From positions 2,183,501 through 2,247,500 of the forward strand of contig NZ_JAUSYN010000002.1 in NCBI RefSeq assembly GCF_030816915.1: a stretch of 64,000 nt of DNA, given 5' to 3'. The notes under the pieces were generated by a model that saw only the letters and a list, made by a program, of their open reading frames with translations, ran no database searches and was not told where the DNA came from. Below are positions 45,420 through 54,402 of the stretch, piece by piece (position 1 is the stretch's first letter; each line of letters opens with the position of its first letter). The position numbers and the translations under genes are program-made. Origin of the DNA: Streptomyces sp. B3I8 (GTDB lineage: Bacteria; Actinomycetota; Actinomycetes; Streptomycetales; Streptomycetaceae).

Positions 45420-45773
45420 TCAGCCGGGGGGCCACTGGAGGCCGCGGCCGCCGAGGACGTGGGCGTGGGCGTGGAAGACGGTCTGGCCCGCGCCGGCGCC
45501 GGTGTTGAACACGACGCGGTAGCTGTCGAGGCCCTCGGCGGTGGCGACCGCCTGGGTCTCGCGCAGGACGTCCGCGGTGAGGGCGGGGTCGGCGGTGGCG
45601 AGGGCGGCGGCGTCGCGGTGGTGGGCCTTGGGGATGACGAGGACGTGGGTGGGGGCCTGGGGGTTGATGTCCCGGAAGGCGAGGGTCGTGTCGGTCTCGC
45701 GGACGAGGGTGGCGGGGATCTTGCCCGCGACGATTCTGCAGAACAGGCAGTCGTCCTGTGGCTCTGCGGCCAT
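45420..45773 (-). CDS. HIT family nucleotide hydrolase/transferase (Hint-like)
   Basis: 117 residues. The short Hint-type histidine triad protein: DDCLFCRIVAGKIPATLV at the N-terminus, VLVIPKAHH, and VFHAHAHVLGGRGLQWPPG with the HxHxH triad. It hydrolyses phosphoramidates such as AMP-lysine. The second ATG (45773) is chosen because AGGAGGAACCCC stands directly before it. It heads the transcript into rnz. Confidence 0.92.
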   Translation of the reverse strand: MAAEPQDDCLFCRIVAGKIPATLVRETDTTLAFRDINPQAPTHVLVIPKAHHRDAAALATADPALTADVLRETQAVATAEGLDSYRVVFNTGAGAGQTVFHAHAHVLGGRGLQWPPG

Positions 45774-45835
45774 GGGGTTCCTCCTGACGGAGTGGATCAC
45801 TTGCGGGGCATGCTATCGGCCGGGGGCCGGAGTTC

Positions 45836-45965
45836 TTCCGCCCCCGCCGCCCCTGCCCTTCCCGTCCCCCGGGAGCTCCGCCCCTTCGACCCGGGACGTG
45901 GGGTCCCCCTGCTCGAACGAAGTTGAGAGCTTGAGGGAGGGCAGGGGCGGCGGGGGCGAGGGAAA
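45836..45965. repeat. Inverted pair of the dispersed element between HIT and tricorn genes
   Basis: A plus-strand copy (45836-45894: TTCCGCCCCCGCCGCCCC, TGCCCTTCCCGTCCC and then GGGAGCTCCGCCCC) faces a minus-strand copy (45932-45963: GAGGGAGGGCAGGGGCGG). The two could pair into a long hairpin and end the tricorn transcript. Confidence 0.75.
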
Positions 45966-45969
45966 TCGC

Positions 45970-48900
45970 CTACGGAAGCGACGGCGGGGTCTTGGCCGGG
46001 GTTTGCTCCAGGGCCGTCAGGGCCAGACGGATCGCCTCGTCGAGCTGGGGGTCACGGCCCGCCGCGTAGTCCTGGGGGGCCGTCACGACCTCCACGTCCG
46101 GGTCGACACCGTGGTTCTCCACCCCCCACCCGTACCCCTCCAGCCAGAACGCGTACTTCGGCTGGGTCACCGCCGTACCGTCGACGAGCTGGTACCGGTT
46201 GTCGATGCCGATGACCCCGCCCCACGTCCGCGTGCCCACCACCGGCCCGATCCCCAGCGCCTTGACCGCCGCGTTGACGATGTCCCCGTCGGACCCGGAG
46301 AACTCGTTGGCGACGGCGACCACCGGACCCCGGGGCGCGTCCTCGGGGTAGCTGGAGGGACGCATCCCGCGCGGCAGGTCCCACCCGACGATCCGCCGCG
46401 CCAGCTTCTCCACCACCAGCTGGGAGGTGTGCCCGCCCCGGTTCTCCCGTACGTCGACGACCAGGCCCTCCCGGGCGACCTCCACCCGCAGGTCGCGGTG
46501 GAGCTGCGCCCACCCGGAGCCGACCATGTCGGGCACGTGCAGATAGCCGAGCCGGCCGCCGGACTTCTCGTGGACGTAGGCCCGCCGGCCGGCGACCCAC
46601 GCGTGGTAGCGCAACGGCTCCTCGCTCTCCAGCGGGACGACGACCGCGTGCCGCAGGTCGCCGCCGCCCGCCGGGGACACCGTCAGTTCCACCGGCTTGC
46701 CCGCCGTGCCGACGAGCAGCGGTCCGGGGCCGGTGACCGGGTCGACCGGCCGGCCGCCGACGGCGACGATCGCGTCGCCCGCGCGCACCGCGACGCCCGG
46801 CGCGGCGAGCGGGGCGTGCGCGTCGGGGTCGGAGGTCTCCGAGGGCAGCACCCGGTCGATGCGCCAACTGCCGTCCTCGCGGCGGGAGATGTCCGCGCCG
46901 AGCAGCCCCTGCCGCCGGTCGGACCAGCCGCCCCAGGCCCCGCCGGGGGTGACGTAGGCGTGCGAGGTGCCCAGTTCGCCCTGGACCTCCCAGAGCAGGT
47001 CGACGAGGTCGTCGTGGGTGGCGACACGGTCCAGGACCGGCCGGTAGCGGTCGAGGACGGCGCTCCAGTCGACGCCGCCGAGGTCGGGCCGCCAGAAGTT
47101 GTCCCGCATGAGGCGGCCCACCTCGTCGTACATCTGCCGCCACTCGGCGGCCGGGTCGACGGTCTGCCGGATGCGGGTGAGGTCGACGGGGATGTTGGTG
47201 TCGCTGTCCTCGTCGGAGGAGGCACGGCGGTCGCTGGGGACGACCTTGAGCCGGCTGTCGGTCCACAGCAGGACCCGCTTGCCGTCACCGGTGACGGCGA
47301 AGTGGTCGGCGTCGCCCGAGAGGTGCTCGACGCGCTGCTGGAGCAGGTCGTACCGCTCCAGGTCGGTCTTGGGGTCGGGGTCCTCCGGGGTGGCGCGGGA
47401 GGAGCCGAGGACGCCCTGGAGGGGGTGGCGCAGCCACAGCACGCCGTCCTTGGCGGCCCGCAGGGTGGAGTAGCGGGCGGCCTCGACGGGGAACGGCACG
47501 ATCCGGTCGGCGAGCCCGTCGAGGTCGATGCGGGTGGTGGGGGTGCCCTCGCTGTCGGGGGTCTCGTCCTTGTCGGGCGCGTCGAAGGGGCGGCCGTGGC
47601 GTTGCGGTCCGAACGGGGACGGGGTGGTCGCGGCGAGCGTGATCAGGTGCGGGCGTACGCCGCCGACGAACGCCAGGTCGAAGACGTGCTCGTCGTAGAC
47701 CGGGTCGAAGGAGCGGGCGGAGAGGAACGCGAGGTGCTTGCCGTCGAGGGTGAAGGCGGGCGAGAAGTCGCGGAAGCGCAGCGGGGTCGCCTCGGTCACC
47801 GACAGGTCGGCGGTGTTGGCGAGCTTGAGCTGGCGCAGCGGGCGCGGGCCGGGGTGGGACCAGGCGAGCCAGGTGGAGTCCGGCGAGAAGACGAGTCCGT
47901 CGGCCTCACCGTCCTCGCCGCGGTCGACCTCGCGGACCTCGCCGCTCTCCCGTTCGACGAGGAGGATTCGACCGTCGTGGGAGGCGACCGCGGCCCTGCT
48001 GCCGTCGGGTGCCATGGCGAGGCCGAGCACCCGGCCGAGCCGGCCGGCGGCGAGCCGGCGCGGGGCGGCGCCGGGTGCGCCGCCGGTGGCGGGCGCGAAC
48101 TCCAGAGCGTCCTCGCCCTCGGCGTCGGTGACCCACACCACCCATTCCTCGCCCTCGGAGCGGAAGGTGCGCGGCAGCCGGGTCCGTACGCCGTGCTCGT
48201 CGGCGAGGGCACGGGCGGGCCCCGAGCGGTGGGTGACCCAGTGCACGGATCCGCGTACGGCGACCGCGCTGCCGCGGCCGGTGTGGTCGGGGGCGGCGGC
48301 ACCGAACCAGCGGACGGCGCTGACGGGTTGGGGCTGGAGGTCGACGCGCTGTCCGCCGAGCCGGATCTCCGGGCGACGGGGCTCGGCCCCGTCGAGGTCG
48401 TCGAGGATCCACAGCTCACCGGCACAGGAGTAGACGACGCGGGTGCCGTCGGTGGCCGCGTGGCGGGCGTAGAAGCCCCCGACGGGGGTGTGCCGGCGCA
48501 GGTCGGAGCCGTCGGCGAGGGAGGAGTAGAGGGCGCCGGTGCCCTCGTGGTCGGAGAGGAACGCCAAGCGGTCCCCCACCCACTGCGGGTACTCCAGGTT
48601 GCCGTCCAACTCCTCGTGCAGGCGGACGAATTCGCCGTCGCCTTCGCGGTCGATCCACAGTTTGCCCGCGGTGCCGCCGCGGTACCGCTTCCACCAGGCG
48701 GCCTCCCGGCCCATGGTGGCCGAGAGCAGCACCGTGTGCGGTCCGTGGGCGACGTCGCCGACCGGGCCGTAGGGCAGGGTGGTGGCGGGGCCGCCGTCGA
48801 GCGGGATCGCGCGGGCCCAGGTGCGGCGCAGCGAGCTCTGGCCGTGGGTGCTGACCGCGAGCACCTCGCCGTCGGGGGTCCAGCCGCGGACCTGGGTCCT

Positions 48901-49170
48901 GGTCCCCCAGTACGTGAGGCGCGTCGCGGGCCCGCCGTCCAGGGGCGCGACGTGCGCCTCGGGGGCGCCGTCGCGGGTGGAGGTCCAGGCGAGCCGGGTG
49001 CCGTCGGGGGAGATACGCGGATGGTTCACGGGGACGTTGTCCGCACTGACGCGCCAGGCGCGGCCACCGGCCAGGGGCGCGACCCAGACGTCGTCCTCGG
49101 CGGTGAAGGCGACCGTGTCGCCGTGCAGATGCGGAAACCGGAGATACGCGGGCGATGCGGGCTGTGTCAC
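45970..49170 (-). CDS. Tricorn-like protease (S41 family)
   Basis: 1066 residues. Domain order: two beta-propellers over the first about 650 residues (WTSTRDGAPEAHVAPLDGG, VTDAEGEDALEFAPA, LAWSHPGPRPLRQLKLANT and similar repeats), a helical segment, a PDZ region (AGDAIVAVGGRPV), and an S41 core near 950 (VAVANEFSGSDGDIVNAAVKALG) carrying the nucleophilic Ser of the GSDGD motif. The C-terminus ends with SLP. Tricorn homologues degrade peptides released by the proteasome. It begins at GTG 49170, 6 nt after TAGGGT, predicting a leaderless start. It is flanked downstream by the inverted pair of dispersed elements. Confidence 0.92.
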   Translation of the reverse strand: MTQPASPAYLRFPHLHGDTVAFTAEDDVWVAPLAGGRAWRVSADNVPVNHPRISPDGTRLAWTSTRDGAPEAHVAPLDGGPATRLTYWGTRTQVRGWTPDGEVLAVSTHGQSSLRRTWARAIPLDGGPATTLPYGPVGDVAHGPHTVLLSATMGREAAWWKRYRGGTAGKLWIDREGDGEFVRLHEELDGNLEYPQWVGDRLAFLSDHEGTGALYSSLADGSDLRRHTPVGGFYARHAATDGTRVVYSCAGELWILDDLDGAEPRRPEIRLGGQRVDLQPQPVSAVRWFGAAAPDHTGRGSAVAVRGSVHWVTHRSGPARALADEHGVRTRLPRTFRSEGEEWVVWVTDAEGEDALEFAPATGGAPGAAPRRLAAGRLGRVLGLAMAPDGSRAAVASHDGRILLVERESGEVREVDRGEDGEADGLVFSPDSTWLAWSHPGPRPLRQLKLANTADLSVTEATPLRFRDFSPAFTLDGKHLAFLSARSFDPVYDEHVFDLAFVGGVRPHLITLAATTPSPFGPQRHGRPFDAPDKDETPDSEGTPTTRIDLDGLADRIVPFPVEAARYSTLRAAKDGVLWLRHPLQGVLGSSRATPEDPDPKTDLERYDLLQQRVEHLSGDADHFAVTGDGKRVLLWTDSRLKVVPSDRRASSDEDSDTNIPVDLTRIRQTVDPAAEWRQMYDEVGRLMRDNFWRPDLGGVDWSAVLDRYRPVLDRVATHDDLVDLLWEVQGELGTSHAYVTPGGAWGGWSDRRQGLLGADISRREDGSWRIDRVLPSETSDPDAHAPLAAPGVAVRAGDAIVAVGGRPVDPVTGPGPLLVGTAGKPVELTVSPAGGGDLRHAVVVPLESEEPLRYHAWVAGRRAYVHEKSGGRLGYLHVPDMVGSGWAQLHRDLRVEVAREGLVVDVRENRGGHTSQLVVEKLARRIVGWDLPRGMRPSSYPEDAPRGPVVAVANEFSGSDGDIVNAAVKALGIGPVVGTRTWGGVIGIDNRYQLVDGTAVTQPKYAFWLEGYGWGVENHGVDPDVEVVTAPQDYAAGRDPQLDEAIRLALTALEQTPAKTPPSLP

Positions 49171-49216
49171 CAGCTCACCCTATGCACCGACCGGGCCGCA
49201 CGGACAGGGTTCCGGA

Positions 49217-49774
49217 TCACTTGCCCTCCACGGGCCGGCAGGTGGGGTCGCCGAGGCACCAGATGGTGCGGGTGACCGTGACGGTGGGTCCGGGGCGTCC
49301 GGGGGGCGACGGCCGGTAGGTGGCGGGCGGGGTGGGGGTGGCGCTCGCGTCGCAGTCGCCGAGGCCGTCGACGCGGAAGACCTGCCTGCCGCCGACGGTT
49401 CCCCGCAACTGCCCGCGTACGCATCTGCCGTCCACGGCACGGGTGACACGGCCCTTGACGGTGACGTCCTTGCCGTCGTCGGTCTTGCCCTGGCAGTCGA
49501 CGGAGGCGACGGTTCGTGAACCCGTCGAGGAGGGTTCACCGGAACTGCCGGACCTACCGGTCGACTTGTCGCCGTAGGCCGCGGTGCAGCTCAGCCAGCT
49601 CAGGTCGACGTGCCGTCGTTCCAGCTCGTGCGTGGCCGTCTGATCCGTGGTGTACGCGACCGACACCCCGCTCAGGCCACCGGGTTCACAGGCGACGGCG
49701 GCACCGACCGCGACCACGACGAGACCGGCGACGGAGGCCACGCGGCCGCCGCTCGAGCGCGTCATTGCCCTCAT
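49217..49774 (-). CDS. Putative lipoprotein
   Basis: 185 residues of unknown function. The first about 25 residues (MRAMTRSSGGRVASVAGLVV) are a signal sequence with a lipobox-like VAC near residue 28. The mature region has eight or so cysteines in short motifs (LSCTAAYG, VDCQGK, GRCVRG and others) and conserved segments GRVTRAVDGRCVRGQLRGTVG. It ends with WCLGDPTCRPVEGK, which suggests disulfide-stabilised, cell-surface location. Start at 49774 is uncertain; ATG 49765 is possible. Confidence 0.6.
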   Translation of the reverse strand: MRAMTRSSGGRVASVAGLVVVAVGAAVACEPGGLSGVSVAYTTDQTATHELERRHVDLSWLSCTAAYGDKSTGRSGSSGEPSSTGSRTVASVDCQGKTDDGKDVTVKGRVTRAVDGRCVRGQLRGTVGGRQVFRVDGLGDCDASATPTPPATYRPSPPGRPGPTVTVTRTIWCLGDPTCRPVEGK

Positions 49775-49879
49775 GCACGGCAGCCTGCCACCGTCCCGGG
49801 CAGCGCGGTAGGGCGCATACGGCCACCCCGCACGCCCAGCCCAGGCCCTGTCCGGGCAGGGCACGCCGGCCGGGGACTT

Positions 49880-50629
49880 CTACGACCAGCGGCCGGTGCG
49901 GCCGAGGAGCAGAGCGGCGGCCGCCGTACCGGCCGTCGAGGTGCGCAACACGCTGCGGCCCAGCACGTACGCCTTCGCGCCCGCCTCTCTGAACTGCGCC
50001 AACTCGTCGGCGGCGACACCGCCTTCGGGGCCGACGACCAGCACGATCTCGCCCTCGGCGGGGAGTTCGGCGGTGGCCAGCGGGGTGCTGCCGTACTCGA
50101 AGTCGGAGTGCAGCACGGCCGCGAGGTCGGCTTTGGCCAGAAGCGCGGCAACCTGTCGGGTCGTCGCCGCGTCCGCGACCTCCGGGAAGCGGACCCTGCG
50201 GGACTGCTTGCCCGCCTCGCGCGCGGTGGACCGCCACTTGGCGAGCGCCTTCAGCCCCCGTTCACCCCTCCACTGGGTGACGCAGCGCGCCGCCTGCCAG
50301 GGCACGATCGTGTCCACGCCGACCTCGGTCATGGTCTCCACGGCGAGTTCGCCCCGGTCGCCCTTGGGCAGCGCCTGCACGACGGTGATCCGGGGCTGTT
50401 CCGGCGGCTCCTGCCGTACGTGCGCCAGGTCCGTGACGACGAGGCGGTCCTTGCCCTCGGCGGCCTTGACGACGCCCTCGGCCCAGCGGCCCCGCCCGTC
50501 GGTGAGGACGACGTCCTCGCCGGGCCGCAGCCGCTTCACCGAGACGGCGTGCCGCCCCTCGGGTCCCTCCAGCACGAAGTCGGGTCCCACGCCGCGCAGT
50601 TCGTCCACGACGAACACCGGAGCCGTCAT
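49880..50629 (-). CDS. rsmE: 16S rRNA (uracil-N3)-methyltransferase RsmE
   Basis: 249 residues. SPOUT-class methyltransferase for m3U1498 of 16S rRNA. Seen: an N-terminal PUA-like region (RHAVSVKRLRPGEDVVLTDGRGRWAEGVV), then TVVQALPKGDRGELAVETMTEVGV and the knot motif IVLVVGPEGGVAADEL, ending VLRTSTAGTAAAALLLG. The start ATG 50629 overlaps the stop of the nitronate monooxygenase gene by four bases (ATGA), so they form an operon. Confidence 0.95.
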   Translation of the reverse strand: MTAPVFVVDELRGVGPDFVLEGPEGRHAVSVKRLRPGEDVVLTDGRGRWAEGVVKAAEGKDRLVVTDLAHVRQEPPEQPRITVVQALPKGDRGELAVETMTEVGVDTIVPWQAARCVTQWRGERGLKALAKWRSTAREAGKQSRRVRFPEVADAATTRQVAALLAKADLAAVLHSDFEYGSTPLATAELPAEGEIVLVVGPEGGVAADELAQFREAGAKAYVLGRSVLRTSTAGTAAAALLLGRTGRWS

Positions 50630-51711
50630 CGGTGCGTGCCTCCCGCCGGGTGGGACGGCAGTGCGGCCGCCGCCGTGTCGAGTTCCGCCACCAGCAGTTC
50701 CACGAGCTGTCCGGCGGGCAGCGCGCGGGCCAGGCGGTGGCCCTGGCCGGCCCACAGCGCCATGCCCTGCGCGTCGCCCGCCGCCGCGGCGGCGCGGCGC
50801 AGCGGCGAGGTGAGGTGGTGGACCTCCGGGTAGGCGGCGGGCGCGTAGCGGCCGTGCTCCCGCAGGAACCGGTTGACCAGGGCGCGCGCGGGTCTGCCGG
50901 AGAAGGCGCGGGTCAGTTCGGTGCGGACGAAGAGCGGGTCGGTCAGCGCCTGCTTGTGCAGGCGGTGGGCGCCGGACTCGTCGGTGGCGAGGAAGGCGGT
51001 GCCGAGCTGGGCCGCGCTCGCGCCGGCCGCGAGCACGGCGGCGATCTGGCTGCCGCGCATCAGACCGCCGGCGGCGAGAACGGGCAGGGGTATGGTCTCG
51101 CGGATCCGGGCGAGCAGGGCGAGCAGCCCGATGCCGGTGCCGTCGTTCTCGGGGGTGTCGCGGTGGGTGCCCTGGTGCCCCCCGGCCTCGACACCCTGCG
51201 CGATCACCGCGTCCGCGCCGCACTCCCGCACCGCGAGGGCCTCCTCGGCGGTGGTGGCGGTGGCCAGGACGAAGGTGCCGACGCGGTGCAGGGCGTCGAC
51301 GGTGTCCCGGCCGGGGGTGCCGAAGTGGAAGGAGACGACGGGGACCGGGTTGTCGAGGAGGACGGCGAGCTTGGCCTCGTAGCCGTCGTCCCGGCCGCTG
51401 TCCCGGTCGCCCAGCTCGGTCGCGTACCAGGCGGCCTCGCCGGCGAGCTGGTGGGCGTAGACCTCGACGGTGGCCGGGTCGCCGTACTCGGGCTGCGGCA
51501 GGAAGAGGTTCACGCCGAAGGGACGGGACGTCAGTCCGCGGATCTGCTTGATCTCCTGGTACAGGCCGTCGGCGGTCTTGTAACCGGCGGCGAGGAAACC
51601 CAGACCGCCGGCGTCACTGACGGCGGCGGCCAGCCGCGGCACCGACACGCCGCCGGCCATGGGGGCCTGCACGATCGGGTGCGGGAACAGATCGGTCAGC
51701 GGGGAGGACAT
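50626..51711 (-). CDS. Nitronate monooxygenase (2-nitropropane dioxygenase family)
   Basis: 361 residues. FMN-dependent TIM-barrel enzyme oxidising alkyl nitronates: VQAPMAGGVSVPRLAAAVSDAGGLGFLAAGY at the N-terminus, then FGVNLFLPQ, VVSFHFGTPG, GADAVIAQGVEAGGHQGTHR and AAGGLMRGSQIAAVLAAGASAAQLGTAFL. The His of EAGGHQG is the family catalytic base. Such enzymes also act in propionate-3-nitronate detoxification. CACCAT stands 6 nt before ATG 51711, predicting a leaderless transcript. It leads into rsmE. Confidence 0.92.
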   Translation of the reverse strand: MSSPLTDLFPHPIVQAPMAGGVSVPRLAAAVSDAGGLGFLAAGYKTADGLYQEIKQIRGLTSRPFGVNLFLPQPEYGDPATVEVYAHQLAGEAAWYATELGDRDSGRDDGYEAKLAVLLDNPVPVVSFHFGTPGRDTVDALHRVGTFVLATATTAEEALAVRECGADAVIAQGVEAGGHQGTHRDTPENDGTGIGLLALLARIRETIPLPVLAAGGLMRGSQIAAVLAAGASAAQLGTAFLATDESGAHRLHKQALTDPLFVRTELTRAFSGRPARALVNRFLREHGRYAPAAYPEVHHLTSPLRRAAAAAGDAQGMALWAGQGHRLARALPAGQLVELLVAELDTAAAALPSHPAGGTHR

Positions 51712-51765
51712 GCCCGCATGGTGCCACGTCCCCCCGAAGAGTCCGAATCGACGGTTCCGCCAGCG

Positions 51766-51829
51766 TTTTCCGCCCCCGCCGCCCGTACCCTCCCCGTCCC
51801 CCAGGGGCTTCGCCCCTCCCACCCCGGGC
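51766..51829 (+). repeat. Dispersed GC-rich element, copy 6
   Basis: Core TTCCGCCCCCGCCGCCCG, then TACCCTCCCCGTCCCCC and a hairpin AGGGGC-TTC-GCCCCT. It begins 54 bases before the nitronate monooxygenase start, on the upstream side. Confidence 0.75.
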
Positions 51830-51980
51830 GCCCTGCGGGCGGGGCGCGGGAGAGCTCGGGGGATGCGGCGCGCGGGCGGGTGCGGCGGGTGCGGGCGGGT
51901 GGGGACTGCGCGACCGGCCACGACGTACGTGCACCCGCCGATGTACCCCGCCCATCCGAGCTCCCACGCGCCTCGGAGGT

Positions 51981-52045
51981 CCGGGGGCGCGGCCCCCGGG
52001 GTCGGGACGGGAAGGGGTGGCGGAGGCGGGGAAGAAGTCCGGGCG
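51981..52045 (-). repeat. Dispersed GC-rich element, copy 7
   Basis: Minus-strand copy facing copy 6, with GGGGGCGCGGCCCCC followed by GGGACGGGAAGGGGTGG. It starts 35 bases past the dnaJ stop and probably terminates dnaJ. Confidence 0.65.
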
Positions 52046-52079
52046 CACCCGGAGGCGGTGCGAGGGAACCCCGGCCGCG

Positions 52080-53216
52080 TCAGCGGCCGTTGAACGCGTC
52101 CTTCAGACGCGAGAACAGACCCTGCTGCCCCGGCTGGAACTGCCCCGTCGGCCGTTCCTCACCCCGTAGCTTCGCCAGCTCCCGCAGCAACCGCTCCTGC
52201 TCGGGATCGAGCTTCCCCGGCGTCTGCACCTCGACGTGCACCACGAGGTCCCCACGCCCCCCGCCCCGCAGGTGCGTGACGCCCCGCCCGTGCAGCGGTA
52301 CCGACTGCCCGGACTGCGTGCCGGGCCGGATGTCGATCTCCTCCAGGCCGTCCAGCGTCTCCAGCGGCACCTTCGTGCCGAGCGCCGCCGCCGTCATCGG
52401 GATCGTCACCGTGCAGTGCAGGTCGTCGCCGCGCCGCTGGAACATGGAGTGCGCGGTCTCGTGGATCTCCACGTAGAGGTCACCGGCGGGACCGCCGCCC
52501 GGCCCGACCTCGCCCTCCCCGGCGAGCTGGATGCGCGTGCCGTTGTCGACACCGGCGGGAATCTTCACCGTCAGCGTCCGGCGGGAGCGGATCCGGCCGT
52601 CGCCCGCGCACTCGGGGCACGGGGTGGGCACGACCGTGCCGAAGCCCTGGCACTGGGGGCAGGGCCGGGAGGTCATGACCTGGCCCAGGAAGGACCGGGT
52701 GACCTGCGAGACCTCGCCGCGGCCGCGGCACATGTCGCAGGTCTGCGCGGAGGTGCCGGGCGCGGCACCCTCTCCGTTGCAGGTCGTGCAGACGACCGCC
52801 GTGTCGACCTGGATGTCCTTCGTGGTGCCGAAGGCCGCCTCGTCGAGTTCGACATCGATCCGGATCATGGCGTCCTGGCCGCGACGGGTGCGCGAGCGCG
52901 GCCCGCGCTGCGACGCCGTGCCGAAGAACGCGTCCATGATGTCGGAGAAGTTGCCGAAGCCGCCGGCGCCGAAGCCGCCCGCACCGCCCCCGCCGCTCTG
53001 CGACAGGGGGTCGCCGCCGAGGTCGTAGACCTGCTTCTTCTGCGGGTCCGACAACACCTCGTAGGCGGCGTTGATCTCCTTGAAACGCTCCTGCGTCTTG
53101 GGATCGGGGTTGACGTCCGGATGCAGCTCGCGGGCGAGCCGCCGGAAGGCCTTCTTGATCTCATCCTGCGACGCGTCGCGGCGCACGCCGAGCACGGCGT
53201 AGTAGTCCGTGGCCAC
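52080..53216 (-). CDS. dnaJ: Chaperone DnaJ
   Basis: 378 residues. Heat-shock co-chaperone of DnaK. J domain at 1-70 (YYAVLGVRRDASQDEIKKAF, with HPD in ELHPDVNP), a Gly-rich linker, four CxxCxGxG zinc repeats (CTTCNGEG, CDMCRGRG, CPQCQGFG and CPECAGDG), then the C-terminal substrate domain (TVKIPAGVDNGTRIQL and others). The start GTG 53216 follows the hrcA stop by one base, so dnaJ is in the hrcA operon and CIRCE-controlled. It is the second dnaJ, apart from the dnaK operon, in actinobacteria. Confidence 0.95.
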   Translation of the reverse strand: MATDYYAVLGVRRDASQDEIKKAFRRLARELHPDVNPDPKTQERFKEINAAYEVLSDPQKKQVYDLGGDPLSQSGGGGAGGFGAGGFGNFSDIMDAFFGTASQRGPRSRTRRGQDAMIRIDVELDEAAFGTTKDIQVDTAVVCTTCNGEGAAPGTSAQTCDMCRGRGEVSQVTRSFLGQVMTSRPCPQCQGFGTVVPTPCPECAGDGRIRSRRTLTVKIPAGVDNGTRIQLAGEGEVGPGGGPAGDLYVEIHETAHSMFQRRGDDLHCTVTIPMTAAALGTKVPLETLDGLEEIDIRPGTQSGQSVPLHGRGVTHLRGGGRGDLVVHVEVQTPGKLDPEQERLLRELAKLRGEERPTGQFQPGQQGLFSRLKDAFNGR

Positions 53217-53217
53217 C

Positions 53218-54237
53218 TTAAGACTCCGCCAGGATCTGTCCGACGTACCGTGCCACCGCTCGTACCGCTCCCATCGTTCCCGGGTAATCCATGCGTGTCG
53301 GTCCGACCACGCCGAGTTTGGCTACTGCCTCGTCGCCCGAACCGTAGCCGACGGAGACGACGGACGTGGAGTTGAGTCCCTCATGGGCGATCTCGTGACC
53401 GATACGCACGGTCATGGCCGAATCCTTCGCCTCGCCCAGCAACTTGAGGAGCACGACCTGCTCCTCCAGCGCCTCCAGGACGGGCCGGATGGTGAGAGGG
53501 AAGTCATGTCCGAAGCGGGTGAGATTGGCGGTGCCGCCGATCATCAGCCGCTCCTCGGTCTCCTCGACCAGCGTCTCCAGCAGCGTGGAGAGCACCGTGG
53601 CGACCGTGGCGCGGTCCTCCGGTTCCTCGAACGCCTCCGGAAGGTCCTGCACGAGCTGCGGCACGTCCGCGAAACGGCGCCCCGCGACCCGGCTGTTCAG
53701 CCGCGCCCGCAGGTCCGCGAGCGAGGCCTCGCCGAACGGCACCGGGCAGTCGATCATCCGCTGCTCCACCCGTCCGGTGTCCGTGATCAGCACCAGCATC
53801 ACCCGCGCGGGGGCGAGCGACAGCAACTCCACGTGCCGCACGGTCGAACGGGTCAGCGAGGGGTACTGCACGACCGCCACCTGCCGGGTGAGCTGCGCGA
53901 GCAGCCGCACCGTGCGGGCGACGACGTCGTCCAGGTCGACCGCGCCGTCGAGGAAGTTCTGGATCGCCCTCCGCTCGGGCGCCGTCATCGGTTTGACGCC
54001 GGCCAGCTTGTCGACGAAGAGGCGGTAGCCCTTGTCCGTGGGGATGCGCCCGGCGCTGGTGTGCGGCTGCGCGATGAAGCCCTCGTCCTCGAGGGCCGCC
54101 ATGTCGTTGCGCACGGTGGCCGGGGAGACGCCGAGGTTGTGCCGTTCGGTGAGCGCCTTGGAGCCCACCGGCTCCTCGGTGCCCACGTAGTCCTGGACGA
54201 TGGCGCGCAGCACTTCGAGCCTGCGTTCACTGAGCAC
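53218..54237 (-). CDS. hrcA: Heat-inducible repressor HrcA
   Basis: 339 residues. Winged-helix repressor binding CIRCE elements: [68 protein letters not shown], then the dimerisation and regulatory core ending [29 protein letters not shown]. The GTG at 54237 has GGAGG 8 nt before it. A CIRCE palindrome lies 42 bases upstream, so HrcA represses its own operon, including dnaJ. Heat relieves repression through GroEL-type control. Confidence 0.95.
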   Translation of the reverse strand: MLSERRLEVLRAIVQDYVGTEEPVGSKALTERHNLGVSPATVRNDMAALEDEGFIAQPHTSAGRIPTDKGYRLFVDKLAGVKPMTAPERRAIQNFLDGAVDLDDVVARTVRLLAQLTRQVAVVQYPSLTRSTVRHVELLSLAPARVMLVLITDTGRVEQRMIDCPVPFGEASLADLRARLNSRVAGRRFADVPQLVQDLPEAFEEPEDRATVATVLSTLLETLVEETEERLMIGGTANLTRFGHDFPLTIRPVLEALEEQVVLLKLLGEAKDSAMTVRIGHEIAHEGLNSTSVVSVGYGSGDEAVAKLGVVGPTRMDYPGTMGAVRAVARYVGQILAES

Positions 54238-54278
54238 CGCGCGCACCTCCAGAAGGCTGTCCCGTTGGCTACTGTGCC

Positions 54279-54303
54279 TGGCACTCCACGTGCGCGAGTG
54301 CCA
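54279..54303 (-). promoter_or_regulatory. CIRCE element upstream of hrcA-dnaJ
   Basis: TGGCACTC (54279-54286) and GAGTGCCA (54296-54303) form perfect 8-bp arms with a 9-base spacer, the exact geometry of the CIRCE operator bound by HrcA (TTAGCACTC-N9-GAGTGCTAA). It is the actinobacterial GC-shifted form. Confidence 0.95.
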
Positions 54304-54402
54304 ACATCCCCGGTCCAGTGTACGGCCGGGGGGTACGGGCCGGGCAAGGGCGGGGCCTGCGATGCCGTGCCCGGCGACCGCCTCTGGGGCTAGCGTCCCG
54401 GT

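Larger units (their letters stand above)
51712..52079. other. 368-base gap with facing copies of the dispersed element
   Basis: Between dnaJ and the nitronate monooxygenase gene, both on the minus strand. A plus-strand copy of the dispersed element is at 51766-51829 and a minus-strand copy at 51981-52045; between them lies a degenerate GGGTGCGGCGGGTGCGG stretch. No gene is supported. The facing copies may terminate the dnaJ transcript. Confidence 0.65.
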
